Assembly: GCA_910583985.1 (NCBI GenBank)
Contig: CAJTYA010000008.1
Location: forward strand, 65,379-129,378
Direction: 5' to 3'
Length of the DNA: 64,000 bases
Source: an uncultured Alistipes sp.
Lineage (GTDB): Bacteria; Bacteroidota; Bacteroidia; Bacteroidales; Rikenellaceae
The number at the start of each line of letters is the position of its first letter. Position 1 is the first letter of the stretch. Below are positions 50,652 through 58,706 of the stretch, in pieces. Under the pieces are notes generated by a model. The model worked only from the letters and a program-made list of their open reading frames with translations. It was not told where the DNA came from and ran no database searches. The translations under genes were made by a program, and so were the position numbers.

Positions 50652-51359
50652 ATGGGCAATTTGCCGCAGTATAAACTGGTTTACGAAGCGCTCAGGAGCC
50701 AGATCGCTTCGGGCCGATTCGCGCCGGGCGATCTGCTGCCTTCCGAGCATGAGCTTTGCGCGGTCTACAAGGTGGCCCGCCCCACGGTGCGCAAGGCGTT
50801 GGACAGGCTCGTGGCCGAAGGGGTCATCTTCAAGCATCAGGGCAAGGGAAGCATCGTCCGCGGAGCGCCCAAGGGGATCGGCATTCTTTCCATTTCGGGG
50901 ACCACCTCGGCCGTGGGAAGTCCGAATTTCTCCACCCATATCATTCTGCGGCCCGAAATCCGCCCTTGGACCGAGGCCTTCTCGTTTCCCATCGAGGAGT
51001 GGGAGCGACGGGCCGGATGCATCTATTTCGAGCGTTTGCGTCTGCTGGACGGGGCGCCCGTGTTTTTCGACATCACGATGCTGCCCAACGTGAACCTACC
51101 GCGCTTCCTGAACTACGACCTCGAAAACCGTTCGCTGTTCGACTCGCTGCGCACGCAGTACCAGATCGTCGTCGAGGGCGGGACGCAGCAGTTATTCGCC
51201 ATCCGCGCCGACAAACGGCTGCAGGAGTACCTGAACGTCCGGGCGGGGCATCCCATTCTGCAACTCGACCGCAAGATCGAGACGAGCCGTCCGGGATTCC
51301 ATATTTACAGTCAGGTGTTCTGCGCCACGCGGGGATACGGCCTGACGGGCACTTTCTGA
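50652..51359 (+). CDS. GntR/HutC family transcriptional regulator
   Basis: A 235-residue regulator. The winged helix-turn-helix lies at about 1-70 (YKLVYEALRSQIASGRFAPGDLLPSEHELCAVYKVARPTVRKALDRLVAEGVI). The C-terminal UTRA ligand domain (about 85-235) is seen as YFERLRLLDGAPVFFDITMLP, EGGTQQLFAIRADKRLQEYLNV and HPILQLDRKIETSRPG. HutC members sense sugar phosphates, amino acids or similar small acids. The ATG at 50652 matches family N-termini; longer in-frame reading upstream is leader. It is divergent from the dehydrogenase operon, which is a candidate target along with the aldolase cluster. Confidence 0.9.
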   Translation: MGNLPQYKLVYEALRSQIASGRFAPGDLLPSEHELCAVYKVARPTVRKALDRLVAEGVIFKHQGKGSIVRGAPKGIGILSISGTTSAVGSPNFSTHIILRPEIRPWTEAFSFPIEEWERRAGCIYFERLRLLDGAPVFFDITMLPNVNLPRFLNYDLENRSLFDSLRTQYQIVVEGGTQQLFAIRADKRLQEYLNVRAGHPILQLDRKIETSRPGFHIYSQVFCATRGYGLTGTF

Positions 51360-51612
51360 AGGGCGGTCCTGCGTTTCGGGGTGCCGACGTTTCTCTCGGC
51401 GGCGATCGGGTCCGCCGCCGTCTCTCTCGCCCGCGGGTCTGGTCTTCGGACCGGCCTCGGAAAACGCCTCGGCTGTGGCCCGGAACCGTCGTCCGGAAGG
51501 CGCTGCGGACGGGTTTTCCGTCGGCGGGGCGAAATAGGTAGCCGTGTTCTGAATTTTATTTCGTAACTTTCGACGTTTTCCGAGAAAAGCATACAAATTC
51601 ATTTCAACAGAT

Positions 51613-52566
51613 ATGAGTCAGATCAGACAATACGCAATCGACACCTTCAACGCCGAGGCGGACGCCGTGCGCCGTCTTTCCTCGCTCCTGACCGACGATT
51701 TCGACGGGGCGGTCTCGGCCATTCTGGCCTGTACGGGCAAGGTCGTCGTGACCGGAATGGGCAAGTCCGGCCTCATCGGCAAGAAGATCGCCGCCACGCT
51801 GGCCAGCACCGGCACGCCCGCGTTCTTTCTCCATCCGGGCGAGGCCTACCACGGCGATCTGGGGATGATTTCCCGCAACGACGTCGTGCTGGCCATGGCC
51901 AATTCCGGACAGACCGACGAGATTCTCAAATTGATTCCTTTCCTGCAGAATAACGGCAACGTCGTGATCGCCATGACGGGCAATCCCGACTCCACGCTGG
52001 CCAAAAATTCGCACTACCACCTCAATATCAACGTCGAGAGAGAGGCCTGCCCGATGAATCTGGCCCCGACCTCCTCGACGACGACGATGCTCGTCATGGG
52101 CGACGCGCTGGCCATCGCCCTGATCCGCGAACGCAATTTCCAGCCTGAAGACTATGCCGTGTTCCATCCCGGCGGCAGCCTCGGACGCCGCCTGCTGACC
52201 CGTGTGCGCGACGTGATGCGTCGCGATATTCCCCGCCTGTCGCCCGACATGACGCTCGGCGACGTCATCATCGCCATCAGCGACGCCCGGTTGGGCATCG
52301 CGGCGATCGTCGAGGACGGCCGGCTTTGCGGCGTGATTACCGACGGCGACGTACGGCGTGCGATGGCCCGCTACAAGGAGAACTTTTTCAATATACGCGC
52401 GCGGGAGATCATGTCCCGCGAGCCGAAAACCATCGCTCCGGAAGCCCGCATCACGGCGGCCGAGGAGATGATGCGCCTGAACAAAATCCACTCGATCGTC
52501 GTGGCCGACGACGAGGGGCAGGTGATCGGCGTCGTCGAATTTTTCAACGTTTCGGTGCTCGGATAG
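51613..52566 (+). CDS. kdsD: Arabinose-5-phosphate isomerase (KpsF/GutQ family)
   Basis: A 317-residue enzyme converting ribulose-5-phosphate to arabinose-5-phosphate, the first step of KDO synthesis for LPS. The SIS domain (about 35-180) shows VTGMGKSGLIGKKIAATLASTG, FFLHPGEAYHGDLGM, NSGQTDEIL and the linker FHPGGSLGRRL. Two CBS domains follow (about 205-315; ITDGDVRRAM and the final VIGVVEFFNV). Length fits KdsD. The box TAACTTTC at 51564-51571 is a near -7 element. Confidence 0.93.
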   Translation: MSQIRQYAIDTFNAEADAVRRLSSLLTDDFDGAVSAILACTGKVVVTGMGKSGLIGKKIAATLASTGTPAFFLHPGEAYHGDLGMISRNDVVLAMANSGQTDEILKLIPFLQNNGNVVIAMTGNPDSTLAKNSHYHLNINVEREACPMNLAPTSSTTTMLVMGDALAIALIRERNFQPEDYAVFHPGGSLGRRLLTRVRDVMRRDIPRLSPDMTLGDVIIAISDARLGIAAIVEDGRLCGVITDGDVRRAMARYKENFFNIRAREIMSREPKTIAPEARITAAEEMMRLNKIHSIVVADDEGQVIGVVEFFNVSVLG

Positions 52567-52950
52567 CCGCAGGTCGCACGGGAAAGGGGGCTGCCGAGGC
52601 GCTGCGTTCCGTTCGAAGGGCGGGTGCCTTCGGCTTTACGGTTCCCGGACGCGTCCCGTTTTTTTCGGGTCGTGTTCGTTCCGATAGCCTCCGTCCCCGG
52701 CAAGGCGGGACAGGACGGATATGAATTGCGAGCCCGCACTCGCGGAAACTGCGGCGGAATTCGGAAATCGCAATCCGTAAGGTTAGGAAACGTTTCGTCG
52801 TTCCGGAAACGGGAAAGAGGAAGAAAAGGGTCGTCGGGCCGGACGGAGGGAAGAACTTCCCGTCGTATCGTTCCCCGGATCGCTGCCGCTTTCCTCGTCT
52901 CGTTCTCGGACGGTCGCGGAGGCCGGGATAAAACATCCGTTTGCAAAAAC

Positions 52951-52990
52951 AACGAAGCGGGGGATCGGTATACCGATCCCCCGCTTCGTT
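52951..52990. repeat. Perfect 40-bp palindrome
   Basis: The 20 bases AACGAAGCGGGGGATCGGTA are followed directly by their exact reverse complement. It is 385 bases past the kdsD stop and 290 bases past the OmpA-family stop, so it is not an obvious terminator for either gene. Confidence 0.7.
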
Positions 52991-53216
52991 CGTTTCCCGC
53001 TTAGGGAGTGCCTGCATGGGAGTCTGCCCGGATTCGATGCGGGATTCTGCCGTTTCGGGACGTGGCGGAGAGTCCCTGCCGCGATGCGTCGATGTGCCGG
53101 TTGTGGCGGGGCGACGGGATTCCGTCTTTTCATCGGAATCGGGCTTCGACGTTTTCGTCTGCGGCTTCGCGGCGAGTGTCCTGAGCCGCGAAGAGAGACG
53201 GACCGCCGGAAAACAG

Positions 53217-53246
53217 GAACGCCGGCCTCGGTAAAGGCCGGCGTTC
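53217..53246 (-). terminator. Terminator of the OmpA-family gene
   Basis: GAACGCCGGCCT pairs with AGGCCGGCGTTC around a 6-base loop, 35 bases past the stop. Confidence 0.6.
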
Positions 53247-53280
53247 TTGGATTCGTTTCCGAACGTATCCGGGATTCGGA

Positions 53281-54486
53281 TTATTCGTTTTCTTTGATGA
53301 TGACCACACGGTTCAGTACAGCGCCGTTGTAGGGCTGGATTTCGCTACCGTTAGCCACGGTTTCGAGCTGCGAAGCCTTGACACCGAATTTGTTCACCAG
53401 TGCGTCGTAAACCGCCTGAGCACGTTTTTCGCTGAGCTGTTTGTTGAAGGCGGGCGTACCGGTTTCCTTGTCGGCGTAACCGAGCACCTTGAACTTCTGG
53501 TCCGGAGATTTCTTGATCACGTCGGCGATGTAGCCCAGGTTGATCATTTCCTTTTCGGTCAGGTTGTACTTGCCGATGGTGAAGAAGATGGCCATGGGCG
53601 ACGTTTCGACTTCGGTCTTAACCACCGTTTCCGGTTTCTTGTTGCGTGCGGCGTTCAGATCGTCCGAGAGTCTCTTGTTGCGTGCGTTGGCAGCGTCGAG
53701 TTCGTTGCGCAGAGCGTTGATACGGTTGTCGTATTCGCTGTAGTCAACTACGGCAACAGTCGGTACGCGGTCGAATCCGCGGCGGTTGAGCTTGAAGGTC
53801 AGACCGAGCGTCACGCTGGTCATGCCTTCGTAGCGGCTGCCGTGAGCCACGCCGTCGAAACGCTGGTTGACGAACATGTGACGGGCTTCCAGCGTCAGGT
53901 CGACGACGTTACCCAGACGGATGTTGTTCAACAGACCTACGCTCGGAGCGAATTCGTTTTTGGCTTCGCCGTTAGCCCACGAACGAGCCACACCGAAACC
54001 GAGGTAGGGTACGAAGTTCCACGTGCGGGTTTCCTTGTAACCGCCCAGCGCGTTGGAGATGTTCCACATCACGTCGCCGTGTACGTACATGGTATTGAAT
54101 TTTTCGCGGTATACGCCTGCTGCGTCCGGACCGCCGTCGGCATACCAGCTGTTCGAGCTGGTCCATCCGAAGGCCTTGAGACCCGAATACTGGGCACGGA
54201 GACCTACGCTGGGAGTGATCCATTTACCGATGGAAACATCCAGTGCGGGAGCCAGCCGTTTGCCGAAGGAGCCGTAGCTGTCGCTTTCGCCGTGGTAGAT
54301 GTTCACACCGCCGGCCACGCCGATAAAGATGTTATCGAAGAAACGGTTGGTCTGGTAGGGACCTCTTACGATGCGTCCTGCCGCGTCGCGGTTGGAGCTT
54401 TCGATTTCGATTACTTCGGTCTGGGCATACACGTTTACCGCGGCCAAAGCGACGATTGCTGTTAGTAAACTTCTCATCAGTTTCAT
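53281..54486 (-). CDS. OmpA family outer membrane protein
   Basis: A 401-residue protein with a signal peptide (to VNVYA-Q22). About 45-245 forms an eight-strand-type beta-barrel ending VTLGLTFKLNRRGFDR. A coiled linker follows (EYDNRINALRNELDAANARNKRLSDDLNAARN), then the OmpA-like peptidoglycan-binding domain (about 290-401; LGYADKETGTPAFNKQLSEKRAQAVYDALVNKFGV and a final NRVVIIKENE). It should link the outer membrane to the cell wall. MKLMRSLLTAIV at 54486 is chosen over an ATG two codons earlier. Codon use looks biased, as in highly expressed porins. Confidence 0.93.
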   Translation of the reverse strand: MKLMRSLLTAIVALAAVNVYAQTEVIEIESSNRDAAGRIVRGPYQTNRFFDNIFIGVAGGVNIYHGESDSYGSFGKRLAPALDVSIGKWITPSVGLRAQYSGLKAFGWTSSNSWYADGGPDAAGVYREKFNTMYVHGDVMWNISNALGGYKETRTWNFVPYLGFGVARSWANGEAKNEFAPSVGLLNNIRLGNVVDLTLEARHMFVNQRFDGVAHGSRYEGMTSVTLGLTFKLNRRGFDRVPTVAVVDYSEYDNRINALRNELDAANARNKRLSDDLNAARNKKPETVVKTEVETSPMAIFFTIGKYNLTEKEMINLGYIADVIKKSPDQKFKVLGYADKETGTPAFNKQLSEKRAQAVYDALVNKFGVKASQLETVANGSEIQPYNGAVLNRVVIIKENE

Positions 54487-55121
54487 AATCATAAAATTTA
54501 AATTAAAATTCTATTTGTTTTGCCGGTTTCGGTTTTGTCTTTCGTTTGTACTAACCGTCGTTGTTTCAGTTGGATAAGATCGATTTATCGTAATCTTTCA
54601 GCGGGCGAATTTAAAATATTTCTTTTTATCCCGCAAGGACTATGCAAAAAAATATATTTCTTCGATAAAATCTTCCGGTCCGGCACCGGTCATCGCCGAA
54701 ACAATCCGGGTCGTTTTGTCAGTTTCTTCGATGGAAAACGCATTGTCGTTCTTTTCGTGTTTTCATGCTGCGATTAAATTTAAGGTTTGACGTTGTTGGC
54801 TTACGATAAGCAAATTGCGCACCAAATTTTCGGAACAGAGGCACAGAAAAGGAGCTTTGTGTGGGATGTTTTGGGTATTTTGTTGATTTTTAGTTGTTTG
54901 TGTGTTTGTTCGTGCCAGCTTTGTCGGGGCATTCGATGTCGTCCGACCCGTGCTGCCAGCCCCGGTCTTTCGAAAGGAAGCTTTCGTATTTCCCCGAAAC
55001 GTCGTATCTTTGAAGAAGGACCGTCCCCGGAGGGCTGTCGGGTCGATGCCCGGCGGAGCATCCGGACCTTTCGCGGCGGTTCGTTCGCAACGTATCCGGA
55101 ATCAAACAAAAGGCAAACGAT
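54487..55121. other. Divergent AT-rich spacer upstream of the OmpA-family gene
   Basis: The first ~300 bases (54487-54790) are markedly AT-rich, consistent with a long leader and strong promoter for the OmpA-family gene, though no exact TAnnTTTG was found on the minus strand. The right part holds the -7 box at 55005-55012. No gene seen. Confidence 0.55.
55005..55012 (+). promoter_or_regulatory. -7 box for the AraA/FucI-like gene
   Basis: TATCTTTG, 110 bases before the ATG at 55122. Confidence 0.55.
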
Positions 55122-56540
55122 ATGGAAAAAGTGAAAATAGGCTTGTTCGGTGTCGGGCTCGACACCTATTGGGGACAGTTCGACGGATTGCTCGCCCGGC
55201 TCGACGGGTACCGCCGGCGCATTGCCGAGGGAATGGAGCGGTTCGGAGCGGAAGTGGTCGATGCGGGCATGGTGGACGAACCTGGCAAGGCCGAAGGCGC
55301 GGCCCGTCTGTTCGAAGAGCGGGGCGTGGAGTTGATCTTCCTTTATATATCGACTTATGCGCTCTCTTCGACGGTGCTGCCCGTCGTCCGGCGGTCGGGC
55401 CGGCCGGTCGTCGTGCTGAATCTGCAACCGGAGGCCGCCATCGACTACGACGCACTCGATGCGCTGGGCGACCGGGGACGCATGACCGGCGAGTGGCTGG
55501 CTCACTGTCAGGCCTGCTCGGTGCCCGAAGTGGCCTGCGTGTTCAATCGGCTGGGACTGCGCTACGACATCGTGACGGGCTATATAGAAGAGGCCGAGGC
55601 GTGGAGACGCATCGGCGAGTGGATCGAAGCGGCACGGGTGGCGGCCGCTCTGCGCGACAACCGGATGGGCGTGCTGGGACATTACTATTGCGGCATGCTG
55701 GACGTCTACACGGATCTCACGCGCATGTCCGGCGTGTTCGGCACCCGTTTCGATCTGCTCGAAATGTGCGAGCTCAAGGAGTTGCGCGACGCGGTGACGC
55801 AGCAGCAGACGGAGGCCAAGATCGCCGAATTCCATGCGGCGTTCGACGTGGCCGGCGATTGCGATCGGGCGGAAATCGAACGGGCCGCCCGCACGTCCGT
55901 GGCGCTCGACAGACTGGTCGCCTCGCACCGTCTCGGCTCGATGGCTTACTATTACGAAGGTGCGGCGGGTAACGATTACGAAAATATCGTCACTTCGGTC
56001 ATCGCCGGCAATACGCTGCTTACGGGCCGCAATATACCGGTGGCCGGGGAGTGCGAAGTCAAGAATGCCCACGCCATGAAGATCATGGCCGAGTTCGGTG
56101 CGGGCGGTTCTTTCTCCGAACCCTATGCGATGGATTTCGACGACGACGTCGTGCTCTGGGGGCACGACGGACCGGCCCATTTCGCCATCGCCGAGGGCCG
56201 CGTGGGGCTCGTGCCGCTGCCCGTCTATCACGGCAAGCCGGGCAAGGGCCTCTCGATCCAGATGAGCGTCAAGCACGGTCCCGTCACGCTGCTCTCCGTC
56301 GTCGAGGGGGCCGAGGGCGTGTTCCTGTTGACGGCCGAGGGAGAGTCGGTGCCGGGCCGCACGCTGCCCATCGGCAATACGAACAGCCGCTATCGTTTCC
56401 CCGTCGGAGCGCGGGCCTTCATGGATGCGTGGGCCAAGGCCGGCCCCTCGCACCATTGCGCCATCGGTACGGGTCACCTCGCGGCGAAAATCGAGAAGCT
56501 GGCCTTTTTGTTGAATATTCCCGTCGTGAAAGTCTGTTGA
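55122..56540 (+). CDS. L-fucose/L-arabinose isomerase family protein
   Basis: A 472-residue cytoplasmic protein with the AraA/FucI three-domain look. Candidate metal ligands lie in order: E279 in AYYYEG, E310/E312 in AGECEVKNAHAMK, H348 or H353 in WGHDGPAHFA, and H444/H445/H452 in SHHCAIGTGH. Arabinose isomerases use two Glu and two His in this order. The N-terminal part (ISTYALSSTVLPVV, VVLNLQPEAAIDYD) is typical of this superfamily. The aldose substrate cannot be told, and no kinase or transporter is adjacent. A perfect hairpin follows the stop. Confidence 0.82.
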   Translation: MEKVKIGLFGVGLDTYWGQFDGLLARLDGYRRRIAEGMERFGAEVVDAGMVDEPGKAEGAARLFEERGVELIFLYISTYALSSTVLPVVRRSGRPVVVLNLQPEAAIDYDALDALGDRGRMTGEWLAHCQACSVPEVACVFNRLGLRYDIVTGYIEEAEAWRRIGEWIEAARVAAALRDNRMGVLGHYYCGMLDVYTDLTRMSGVFGTRFDLLEMCELKELRDAVTQQQTEAKIAEFHAAFDVAGDCDRAEIERAARTSVALDRLVASHRLGSMAYYYEGAAGNDYENIVTSVIAGNTLLTGRNIPVAGECEVKNAHAMKIMAEFGAGGSFSEPYAMDFDDDVVLWGHDGPAHFAIAEGRVGLVPLPVYHGKPGKGLSIQMSVKHGPVTLLSVVEGAEGVFLLTAEGESVPGRTLPIGNTNSRYRFPVGARAFMDAWAKAGPSHHCAIGTGHLAAKIEKLAFLLNIPVVKVC

Positions 56541-56549
56541 ACGGGCTGG

Positions 56550-56589
56550 GCTATCGGGCCGGACGGAGATTCCCGTCCGGCCCGATAGC
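56550..56589 (+). terminator. Hairpin terminator of the isomerase gene
   Basis: GCTATCGGGCCGGACGG and its exact reverse complement around a 6-base loop, 10 bases past the stop (17-bp stem, no T-run). Confidence 0.65.
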
Positions 56590-56709
56590 TCTCTCTGGTC
56601 CGAAACTTGATTCCGTTACGGGAGGAACTCGCTTCGATGTTCCGTGTTTCGGGATAGAAAAACCGTCGTAAAAACCCGAAAACTTTTCCGGTTTTTCGGT
56701 TTTCTTTCC

Positions 56710-56717
56710 TACATTTG
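56710..56717 (+). promoter_or_regulatory. -7 box for the YtfJ-like gene
   Basis: TACATTTG, 26 bases before the ATG. Confidence 0.65.
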
Positions 56718-56742
56718 CAAACTCGATCAAACCGACGCAGTT

Positions 56743-57261
56743 ATGAAAAAGTTAGGATGGATCGCACTGGCCCTCGTGACGGCGTGCTGCTCCGCAAAGG
56801 GGTACGCGCAGGCCGAAAAGAAAAAAGTGTCGGCCGTCAGGATATACGACGCCGACAACAAGCTGGCCGAGATGCCGCAATTCGGCAAGAAACACCTGTT
56901 GATTTTCTATGTCGACCCCGACCATGCCAACCAGAACAAGGAGTTTCGCGAAGACCTCGAAAAGAACCAGATCAACAGCGATGACATTTACGGATTCGGT
57001 ATCGTGAACCTCAAGGACGCGCCGCTGCTGCCCAACAGCATCGTGCGGGCCATGGTGCGCAAGAAGGTGAAACAGACCGGGGCGGCGATCTACACCGATC
57101 CCGACAACCTGCTGAGCAAGGCGTGGGGGCTGGGCGATTGCAACGACAAGTTCGTCTTGTTGTTCGTCACCAAAGAGGGTAACATCGAGTTCATGAGCAA
57201 AGGCGAGATGACCCAGCCGCAGATCGACGAGTTTTGGCGCGTGATCGACAAATACCGATGA
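56743..57261 (+). CDS. YtfJ-like secreted thioredoxin-fold protein
   Basis: A 172-residue protein with a signal peptide (to KGYA-Q). The mature part resembles the YtfJ family (thioredoxin/redoxin-like): AVRIYDADNKLAEMPQFGKKHLLIFYVDPDHANQNKEFREDL, then DDIYGFGIVNLKDAPLLPNSIVRAMVRKK, TDPDNLLSKAWGL and FVLLFVTKEGNIEFMSKGEMTQPQIDEFW. No CxxC redox motif is present in the usual place, so a reductase role is unlikely. It is probably periplasmic. Function unknown. Confidence 0.78.
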   Translation: MKKLGWIALALVTACCSAKGYAQAEKKKVSAVRIYDADNKLAEMPQFGKKHLLIFYVDPDHANQNKEFREDLEKNQINSDDIYGFGIVNLKDAPLLPNSIVRAMVRKKVKQTGAAIYTDPDNLLSKAWGLGDCNDKFVLLFVTKEGNIEFMSKGEMTQPQIDEFWRVIDKYR

Positions 57262-57289
57262 CGACGGTTGCGGAAAGTCGATTTATCGC

Positions 57290-57297
57290 TACATTTG
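57290..57297 (+). promoter_or_regulatory. -7 box for the Omp85-type gene
   Basis: TACATTTG, 57 bases before the ATG at 57354. Confidence 0.6.
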
Positions 57298-57353
57298 CCC
57301 TGTTCGAACCATAAGGAAACGGGGGAGGGTTTTCCCGTTCGAAAGCGGAAGGT

Positions 57354-58646
57354 ATGAAAAACATAGGGCATGCGGTAAGACTGTTCGCGTGCATCGGCCT
57401 GCTCGCGGGACCCGGAGTTTGCTCCGGAACGCTGTCGGGCCGTGCGGCGAGCGAAGCGGCGAGAGCTGCGGTCGGAGCGGATTCCACGATCGGCGTTTCG
57501 TCCGACACGATCGTCCGGCCTTCGGGCGACACGACCGTCAAACACCTGTACGTGACACGGGTGAACAAGGCGGGCGACACGGTGGTGCGCCGCAACAATT
57601 TCTTCCGGCGCTTTTACCGCTATTTCGAGAGCGCCAACGAGGACAAGACGACCGTCAAGAATTTCGACTTCAGCATCATCGGGGGACCTCATTACTCCAG
57701 CGACATCAAGCTGGGGCTCGGCATCGTGGCTGCGGGGCTCTACCGCGTCGACAAGAGCGACCTGAGCATTCCGCCCTCCAACGTTTCGCTTTTCGGCGAC
57801 GTCACGACGACGGGTTTCTATCTGTTGGGTATCCGCGGCAACACGCTGTTCTCCGGCGGAGAGCACCGTCTCGATTTCAACGCCTATTTCTTTTCGTTCC
57901 CCAGCGCCTTCTGGGGCATCGGCTACGACAATGCCACGTATGCGCCGGCGGAAACCTACAAGCGCCTTCAGAATCAGGTCAAGGTCGATTACATGTACCG
58001 CGTGGCGAAGGATTTGTATGTAGGTGTCAACGGCAGTTTCAACTACATCGAAGGCAAGGATTTCAGCAACATCGAGTATCTGCAAGGCCAGCGAACCCGT
58101 TATTTCAACACCGGCGTGGGGGCGTTCCTGATGTATGATTCGCGCGACGTGATAACCAACGCTTTCGAAGGCTTTTACGTGAAGCTCGAACAGCGTTTCT
58201 TCCCCGGTTTTCTGGGCAACAAAGGGGCGTTTTCGAGAACGGAATTCCAAGGCAATGCCTACCACAGGGTGTGGAAGGGCGGCGTGTTGGCCTACGACTT
58301 GCACGCGATGTTCAATTACGGCGACACGCCGTGGACGATGCTCGCGCTCATGGGCGGATCGTACCGCATGCGGGGCTATTACGAAGGCCGCTATCGCGAC
58401 AAGCAGATGATCGAAGCGCAGGTCGAGCTCCGGCAGAAGATCTACGGCCGCAGCGGAGTCGTCCTCTGGGCGGGAGCTGGCAACGTCTTCCCCGATCTGG
58501 GCCGGTTCCGGTGGAACCAGACGTTGCCCAACTGGGGATTGGGCTATCGCTGGGAGTTCAAGAAACGGATGAACGTCCGACTCGACTACGGCTTCGGCAA
58601 GAAAGGGCAGGGCGGTTTCATGTTCGGAATCAACGAGGCCTTTTAA
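57354..58646 (+). CDS. Omp85/BamA-type outer membrane barrel protein
   Basis: A 430-residue protein with a signal peptide (cleavage near 24-32) and no POTRA domains. After a low-complexity linker (about 35-95, rich in Thr, Val and Asp), a surface-antigen barrel begins at FDFSIIGGPHYSSDIKLGLGIVAAGLY. The Omp85 loop-6-like motif appears as SYRMRGYYEGRYRDKQ, followed by AQVELRQKIYGRSGVVLWAGAGNVF and a closing RLDYGFGKKGQGGFMFGINEAF. Short POTRA-less relatives are common in Bacteroidota and may insert or move lipids or proteins. It precedes the phosphoethanolamine transferase gene by 60 bases. Confidence 0.83.
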   Translation: MKNIGHAVRLFACIGLLAGPGVCSGTLSGRAASEAARAAVGADSTIGVSSDTIVRPSGDTTVKHLYVTRVNKAGDTVVRRNNFFRRFYRYFESANEDKTTVKNFDFSIIGGPHYSSDIKLGLGIVAAGLYRVDKSDLSIPPSNVSLFGDVTTTGFYLLGIRGNTLFSGGEHRLDFNAYFFSFPSAFWGIGYDNATYAPAETYKRLQNQVKVDYMYRVAKDLYVGVNGSFNYIEGKDFSNIEYLQGQRTRYFNTGVGAFLMYDSRDVITNAFEGFYVKLEQRFFPGFLGNKGAFSRTEFQGNAYHRVWKGGVLAYDLHAMFNYGDTPWTMLALMGGSYRMRGYYEGRYRDKQMIEAQVELRQKIYGRSGVVLWAGAGNVFPDLGRFRWNQTLPNWGLGYRWEFKKRMNVRLDYGFGKKGQGGFMFGINEAF

Positions 58647-58706
58647 TACATAAGGGACGGGCGTGCGGCCTGAGTCCGGAAAAACGATCGAAGAAGGAGA
58701 TTTTGC

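Larger units (their letters stand above)
52567..53280. other. 714-bp spacer between kdsD and the OmpA-family gene
   Basis: GC-rich, no gene recognised. It contains a 40-bp perfect palindrome (52951-52990) and the OmpA-family terminator (53217-53246). Confidence 0.55.
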
